Below are positions 56,689 through 64,000 of a DNA stretch of 64,000 nucleotides, piece by piece. A program made the translations under genes and the position numbers. A model generated the notes under the pieces. It made no database searches and was not told where the DNA came from. It saw only the letters and a program-made list of their open reading frames with translations. The DNA is from Mariannaea sp. PMI_226 (lineage: Eukaryota > Ascomycota > Sordariomycetes > Hypocreales > Nectriaceae), in assembly GCA_024336345.1 (NCBI GenBank), contig JANFOG010000006.1, positions 310,001 through 374,000 on the forward strand, written 5' to 3'. The stretch's first letter is position 1; the number at the start of each line of letters is the position of its first letter.

Positions 56689-59600
56689 CGCTCCAGAAAT
56701 CGCCGAATCCCCCCAAGAAAATTATCAGTGGATGCTGTGTCGATCAAGAGAAAAAATCCTATCGCGGGAATTCGTAACCAAAGCAAAACAGAAGGCAGCT
56801 CCTCACAGTGACTATAGTTTGTTGGTCCGAGGCATGCGCCACTCGTATTTCTCTTGAGCTGGCTGCATGATAACATACCAACCCGCATGCTGGCAGGAGG
56901 GCGGAACGTTCAGCCGGTAACAAATCAGAATCTCCATGGGGCGCACAATCGATTTTTTTTCTTTCCTCAAAAACAATGTGTCTACTGTGGCACACCGAGA
57001 CTTTGCTGATATCCAATACTATAATTCAAATCATTCACTACTTATTGAACATGTCTGTCACAAGCAGATCGCTCATTCGAAGTATGAGACGCACTCACTT
57101 GGCTGATCGTTAGAGACGTAAGGGCTGCTAGTCTCTTAAGCGTCTCCAAAAAGAGGCAAAGGCTCGGTATTCCAGTCTGCCAAGCTAACAGCCTCCGGCT
57201 TTATAAACTGTCCGAGACCCCTCATACCCCGTCCAATCAGGGTATCAAAGCCCGGTCTAAGCAGCTTGGGACCTCACTAGCCCGTTGTTGTGATTGTTAT
57301 CTGCGGAGATGTGGCATCAGTGAGACACTTCGGAGTCCATCTTCAGCAGGTGGGCTTTCTTTGGTGGCTGAGCTGTGACATCATGGGATTCCCATTCGCT
57401 TCTGTTATTCAAATCCAGCGTAGTGCATTGTCGCATTCACTCCACTGGTTTGAAGGTGTGCCCATTGGTGCGAGCAATGCCTGCGTGCATGATGGGTGTG
57501 CCCGTCTACCAAGAAGAGGTGTCATACGGCATGGGCCAAAGCTCCAGCGAGCCTGACTAAGCTTGTTTCCCATGACAGAATAAATATGTTGTACAGTAAC
57601 AGTACAGTAGTACATCATGATGCTGTGATAAGCGATTTCTACAAATGATCTGAGGGCGCCCAGAGCCACCTTTCATTGTTCTAGAACGGCGCCTGGATCA
57701 AGGATTCATTTTGTTGGAGAGGCCCGAGCTCCAACGCTGCTTTTCGCCATTTGTTCAGCGTGCACCTATATCACACTGCGAGTATATAGGCCTAGGTACC
57801 ACACCACTTGGATCCTTGGATCAAGCCAGCAAGGTTAGTTCGGCAATTGCTAGGTAGTGCAAGCCCGGCAGGATTACCGGGCGGCAAACGTCGATCTCGA
57901 GGGAGACGCTAATTCAGATGGGAGAAATTTCGATGAATAATGGCGACGGAGTATTACAGTCATCAGGACGCGTACGAACTACGGACGACGGAGGAACTGG
58001 GTTGATGAATTTCGACTTTGCGGGGCACAGCACCGCACCGGCATTCCGCTGAGGTTTGCAAACCACTGGAGTCGAGGGCGGGCTGCTTGCATCAGCATCA
58101 AGAACAGGTGTCTCTTTCAAGAGCAGCAGTATTGAGGCCAGCTCACGAATCGGGAACCCCTCCCCCCCCCCCAGGGGAGAAATAAAAAGAAAAGAAAACA
58201 CACTAATATCGTCCTCCTCCGTGCCGCCACGTACAGGATGGTAATGGACATAGGCGATTAATTTAGATCAGAGGTTTCTGGTTCAAGCAGAATGCGCGTG
58301 ACATCACCTCACGTTCACGTCGCACAGAAAGCCGGTATATAAGAGTCCAGGAATAGGCTATGGCTTATGATAGGTAGGCTATAATTCCGTACTTACGCAG
58401 AATACCAATGATACGACAGCGGTGAATGCACCCAAGCGCGGAATGCGAAGCCTGCTAGCCTTCATTGCTGGGTTGCTTGGCAAGGTTTCATTTTGATTAA
58501 CTGGAGTTGCGCGACGGATTGGCCCCATCAGCTCGCCAATGGACAGAAAATCATGTAGACGGATTTCCTCTTTGGTCCAGCTAGCTACTCGACAGCACTA
58601 TTGACGACCAGACGAAAAAAAAAAATGTCTCCGCACCATCTCTCTGACCCACCGAAGCTGAAGGGGGATTAGAGTCTCTATTTTCCGGCATGTTGGCAAG
58701 AAAGCGTTGATGATGCGTCTGCCACATTCGGTCCTTGCACCCAAGAGGGGGTGGACGGAGTCAGAACCCCCAGGGGAGGGGAAAGGGGGAAAAGGGGGGG
58801 GGTGGGGGCTTTTTAAACATCCGGTACCATCAAACGCCCAAGGCAGCCTAGGCAATGCGCCACGAGGCATTTGGCAATCATCTGCTTGGAACACCTTGTT
58901 GCCGCCATGACTCTCCTAAGTATACAGGATGGATGTACCATATCTAGCACTGAACGTCTCAACAACCTTTCACGACGCCTCCTTGCCTCCATCGTACGAA
59001 AGAGTCTCCGTTTCTCCCCTCCACTTCCGTGCTTGAGCCGGCCGAAATGAGACAGTTTCATTTCAGGCCATCGGATAGGAACCCACGACTCAGTCAGTCA
59101 TATCAGTCAGCCCCGATGGCTGCATCTAGTAATTAACCAGAACTACTATGTACATCCATATGGTACAGTAGTACGGTATTTAGTCCCTGGTGCCTTTGGT
59201 CGGCTGATAATATCAACTAGTTGCTTCCTCTCCCTCCTTTCAGGCGTACATAAGCTGTACTGTACCGGCAGTTTGTGGATAATATACCGTGGTGGTGCCC
59301 GTGCCCTCTGGGTCATGCTCCATCTTTCTTTCGCCCACGTCTCGCTCGAGCCATGCTTCGTCAGCAAAAAAAGGAACGGCCTGGTCTCAGTTCAGATTTT
59401 AACAATGCGTCCACGTGCCAAGAACACTTCTGGAAGAGTGTAAACGAGGGAGATCCTCTCAGCCGTGGCCACTCTCCCCCCTCGTGGCAGCCCAGCCATG
59501 CAAAAATAAAGCACGGCAGAATAATAAATCCCCCCTCCCGGCCCCATTGCACTGGAAAGAAGGTATACAGCTGGAGTTGGGGAACTACATATGTGACCAC

Positions 59601-62600
59601 CGCACTCCTTTTAGCAGACTTAGTTCGTTATACTATATCTACTTCGTACATATAGCACCATTCTTAGGTAGGTTGGCTTTGATGGCTCCGGAGCTAGAAT
59701 TTCCAGGGACATCAACGGCAGATATCACCAAATTAAGCCTGTTGAAGACGTCACCCAGGTCACTCGGGGAACTAGTCCACACGGCATGGAGGAAAGCCCA
59801 ACCTGTTGGACCCGAGCTCTACCGAGCTGCTATCCCGTTCAGGCTGATGATACCACGAAGTTGGACGAAGAAGACATCACATCAGGATATATCTCAGCCC
59901 ATTCAGGGCCACCGTCAGGGTTCGAGCATGGATAAATCGGGACATGGGCACTTGACCCTGTCTGCTACAGGACAACTCCTGATTGAAGGGTTAATTAGGT
60001 TAATTGCCAGGCTTCCCCTACCGACCAGACCGGTCGGGAAAAGCCCAATCGTGGGGGAGCCAAGGCTTGGTAAAGGCTTGGTAAAATCGACAATACCGAT
60101 AATACCGACCAAAGTATTATCGTGACAGGCTCCGATTTGGAATGTGCTGACATTGATTGACTGGTGTCTTCTACGTCCTCTTCCTTCTCCTGCGTCGCGC
60201 AAGGGGGGTCAGAATTGCAATTTGTAGAGGCGCCTAGTTTTCAACAGCAACGAGACTACAAACTTTAGCATTCCCACAACTACCCTTTCCAAAGCCTTCA
60301 TTCATTGGGAAGCCCTCGCGGCTATGAATACATGCAGCTGCGGCACACAGTATACAGTTTGTGGCAGGCAGGATTTTGTGCCATCTTATGAGCTGAACTG
60401 AATTGACCTAGACCGTTCCATGAGCCCAAGAAAAGGGCCAAGAAGCCTAGCCTGTCTGTAATAGGTATCGTAAGCAAAGATGACAGCAGCAGGGGTACGT
60501 GGCGAGCCGAGCCAACCACCTGCCAAATATGAAGTACACCGCCTCCCACTAATCATAACTGACGATGTTGACCGGCGTCCATTATGGATGCCCATCAGCA
60601 TCTGCAAGTGTATCCGTTGGCGCCGCTATTCCATCCAGACAGAGCCAACACAGGTGGCATCGTGAGAGATAAACTGTGCCTCCTTACAACCTCGTTCTCA
60701 ACCGCTTCTCCGGGCTCGTGGGGCGGGCGACAATAGCCTCAAGTCCTTCCACGGATGTAGCATGATCAACAACCCCCCGGCTGGTCGCTGACCACTCATG
60801 CATTTCAAAGTCCCTCAACGGGGGGTTTGCTTTTCAGAAGCAGGCAGCCATGGAATATCATGCGTAAGCTTATGACTATGGCTATTGCCGTATCTTTCCT
60901 TCAAACTTGTGTGTACATGTAAGTCGCTATGACCAGGTTCAGACTGCATATCGACTTCGATTGACTGGATCTAGTTTTTAATGGTGAGGGAAAGGGTCAA
61001 AAAAAAAAAAGCAAATAACCAGAAGATACAGAGCCAAGAGTCACTTCTAAGGTGTCTTTCATTCAACGGCAATGTACGAGTAGGTGGGCTTTGTACTCTC
61101 CGTCCCGTGGATACCATTGCATGAGATCTGCGCCAACAGAGATCACAGACCAGGAACCCTGGAGGAGGCCTCGCTCCAGACCTTCTTTATTCTCCTTTTG
61201 AGCAAAGTCTCCAACGTCTTCTCCCCGCTGTCCCTTGTACTATGGTACAACTTACTCTGCGTCTGCTGTGCACAATGGATTCCTCCCGCCCCCCCCCTCG
61301 TTATTCGGCGACAACCTCTTTCGGACAACTCGTTCCCAAAATGCCAAGCCAACGTATCCTATGTTTTCTGCTGATGGTATTTTCAAGTCATCATGGCCGA
61401 GAATCCGCCGTTAGAAAATGTTGGTTTTGGCCGAGCACGCCCGGAACGGACCTTTGTCGTGCCGCTTGCCTCAGGGGCTCGCCAAACCGGGGTGGAGGGA
61501 GAGGATACCTGCTGTGCTCTTCTTTCTGGGCGGAAAGGGGGCGTGAGGGTAAATGCTGAAATGCCACTTAGAGTATGCCTGCTGTGCCTCTGAGCAGCGT
61601 TGTCCGCCCAAGAGTTGCCGGCCTAGGCTAGGCGGGTTTGGACCCGATTGTCTCCAGCTCCGGCATACCGCCGCGAGGCGCCGGCACTGGGAGGGGGGCA
61701 CCGTACCGCTGATACCGGAGCCAGAAAATAGAGGAAAACGAGGAGCAACGGGGGGAGGGACTTGAAATGTGGACCTCTTTCTTTTTTTTTTTGTTCGTTA
61801 ATCTTCAGATCATGCCAGTCTGGGGTCTGAACTGCCTACGTGGCAGTCTTTTTGCGTCTCAAGAGGAGCAAAAGAGAAGTCGTTCGACAATTTTGTGTCG
61901 TGGAAGTCTTAGGGACAACTACAGGGTAGTTTGGTATGGGGGCTAGACTCGGCTCAGCCTTGACACGGTCGAGCTGGTAAGGTAACGTAGCCGAAATGTT
62001 CCAAGACGTGATGGGAAACTAGGCAAGCATGGGATAGCGGAGACTCTGTTGCTAAGTCGACTGGCTAGAATGGTGCCTGTACCGTAACAGGGTGCATTGT
62101 TTCCCGGTTTCTTGGATGGTTACTTGTGCCTCAAGCAACGGCCGTGTAACCAGCCACCCAATAGATTGACAGCTTGTACCACAAAAATATCGCAAGCGAA
62201 CTTTCTCGGACCGATTTAATGCGATCTTTGCCCCCGGTACTTCCGCATCTTGGATCAACGCCCATGTGCAGATGAAACGGCCCTATTCGGTATGATGACG
62301 GATAGAAGGGGTGGAAGGGGGAAGCTGCTAAGAAAAAAAAGTGACATCTCTAAGAAGAATAATTACTTTCGAGTCAAACTTGGGCTCGTTTAAATTCGGC
62401 CGAGAGAAGAAAACTCGCGGTTGGATTGCGACATTAGAGACTCCTGGCTAGGCACTTGTGTGGGCTTTTCTCACACTCTCTCGCTTTTTTCCTTTCTTCC
62501 CACCGGGCGCGGGAGGGAAGGATCAAGAACTTTTAATAAGTGCCAATGGATCTCCATAATTGCATGGGTTAGGTCGATCAATATACGAGTGTCACGAAGG

Positions 62601-64000
62601 CATGAATCCTTCTCGGTCTGACCAAGATCTTACCCCCGAGAGGAGACTGGAGCCTGAACAGGCAAGGCAAAGGCAATACAGCAGACCAACAACCTTGAAC
62701 AGTGTAACAAGCTAGTTGGAGACGCCTATTGCACTATTACACAATAGAGATGAATGCTTTCTCCATATCCATCGAAAGTTGAGGTTGAGTATTATCGCAA
62801 CGGTAGGGCAGGTAGGTAGTTTAATCTGTCCTCACTAGCCGGTGACACATTCGGTTCCGAAGGGCCGTCTGTAACCAAAGGGGAAGATTGACCCATGTTC
62901 CCCAGATTTCATACTACCTACGTTACAGTAGTTCACTTGCATGGTGTTTCTCGTAATGGGGCTAATAAAAGGCCCATTCTTCTGAAAAGGCATAAAGCAC
63001 TATCCTTTCTCGGTGGTAATGTAGAAAAAGAGGTTGGTGATAGTTGGGTGTCTAGCCGAGACTACTTGTATAGTAAGTAGGCAATTATGCGAGAGATAGG
63101 CAAAGGCTCGTTAGCATGTGCTTCTAGACAAAGAAACTAGTTAAAGTGCTAGACTGTTTGATCATAGACTCTGTGCTTCTCTTGTTGCTTGGGAAAGATA
63201 TGACCGCGTTGGGACATAGTATGCCTACATTTGTCCATTACGGCATGTGATTACTTAGCTGATGAGTGTCATGGCAAGTGGTATTGAGATATGGAGGTGG
63301 AACTGTATGATAAGGGATATTAAAGGAAGAACGATCTAGATGTGTCCATAGGACGGTAAACTAAGGATGAGTAGAGTGAGGGTCTTGGTTCTTTATTGTG
63401 CTTTCATGTGAGGCTTGTTGTATGGGTGTTTTTGCAAATGAGTTGATGATCTGGGTTCAAAGTGGTCACCCAGATCTTAATTTTGTTCTAGGAACAGATT
63501 TGGGATTGACTCGATCGCGGCTCAGGAAAGTAAATCAATACCAACTGGTTTGAACCATACGCATAGTCTGAGTTATACAAGGTCGGTGTCTTGGGTCAAA
63601 TGGGTTTGCTGATCGGGGTTTTCAGAAGACACTCTTGATTGACAAGTTCCTACTATTACTGGACACTCTACAACTTGCATGTACGAACATATCGTCCATG
63701 GATCAAGCTAATGATAGAGTATTGGGCGATAAGGGAGTCGGGCTGAACTACCTCGACTGAAATCATTTGGACAACAACTGTCTTGTTCTGGCTTTGATAC
63801 ACTTTCATCTCAAGACTCTTCAGTTTCGGACTGTCACGAGGTGAGTTCACGATTTTATGTTACCGGTTGCACTGAGAGTATATTATACCACGAATAACTA
63901 TTGTTATCAATTACAATAGTTTGTATTACCTCACTCGAAGATCTTTTCTAGAACTACCTTGTCATTATTACGTCCCTATAAGACCTCAAATATAGGTTAC

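Larger units (their letters stand above)
48854..64000. other. 15-kb gene-poor segment
   Basis: No ORF here shows a recognisable domain or convincing splice structure. The stretch holds many GTACTGTAC/GTACAGTAC-like palindromes (for example about 49621, 57592-57618, 59160-59170, 59251), microsatellites, homopolymer runs and G- or C-rich tracts (49265-49285, 58155-58172, 58786-58808). The part just upstream of 48.9 kb presumably carries the promoter and 5' UTR of the transcription factor. The rest may be regulatory, lineage-specific or decayed. I found no telomere repeats, tRNA or rRNA. Confidence 0.55.

Noticed and set aside
59925..59937. A B-box-like GGGTTCGAGC resembling a tRNA internal promoter
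   Set aside because: No matching A box, acceptor stem or T-stem pairing around it.
59415..60125. 236-codon open frame on the plus strand in the gene-poor segment
   Set aside because: The translation has no recognisable motif, no repeat structure and irregular composition. Codon third positions show no clear bias.

Overview
The window is nuclear DNA of a filamentous ascomycete (Pezizomycotina). Genes are interrupted by short introns, mostly 52-260 bp, with GTAYGT/GTAAGT-type donors and CTAAC branch points, and the gene families are those of moulds rather than yeasts. AGGTACCT and GTACTGTAC palindromes are scattered between genes, which I associate with Hypocreales and related Sordariomycetes. 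That placement is an impression, not a measurement. I found no prokaryotic features, rRNA or tRNA genes, CRISPR array or intact transposon.

The first 49 kb is ordinary housekeeping euchromatin with sixteen gene models. From left to right they are: a 5'-truncated L-asparaginase with ankyrin repeats (+); a USP7/Ubp15-type deubiquitinase in 11 exons (-); a mitochondrial PDK/BCKDK-type protein kinase (+); a Cdc12-type septin (-); the ribosome biogenesis factor Pwp2/Utp1 (+); a questin oxidase-like protein (-); a SET/Vps75-type nucleosome assembly protein (-); a CutC-domain protein (+); a secreted alkaline phosphatase (-); the queuine tRNA-ribosyltransferase accessory subunit (-); an LCCL-domain polytopic membrane protein (+); an acyl-protein thioesterase-like protein lacking its catalytic Ser and His (+); a gamma-tubulin complex GCP5-like protein (-); a family 15 mannosyltransferase (+); a MORG1/WDR83 WD40 protein (-); and a Zn2Cys6 transcription factor (-). 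I assembled exon junctions by hand. Every complete spliced model has a length divisible by three, which supports the junctions. The genes are unrelated in function, so this is not a biosynthetic cluster or an operon-like system. Neighbours share divergent promoters or converge at their 3' ends.

The last 15 kb (from about 48.9 kb to the end) is a gene-poor stretch with microsatellites, a 12-bp minisatellite, homopolymer runs and many GTAC palindromes. Only weak orphan ORFs occur there. It could be the upstream region of the transcription factor plus a lineage-specific, regulatory or decayed-repeat segment.

The observations most worth following up are the probable pseudo-hydrolase at 35.6 kb, the deubiquitinase start codon sitting alone before an intron, a GC-AG intron in the same gene, and the nature of the 15-kb gene-poor segment. 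I did not find a convincing new multi-gene system.
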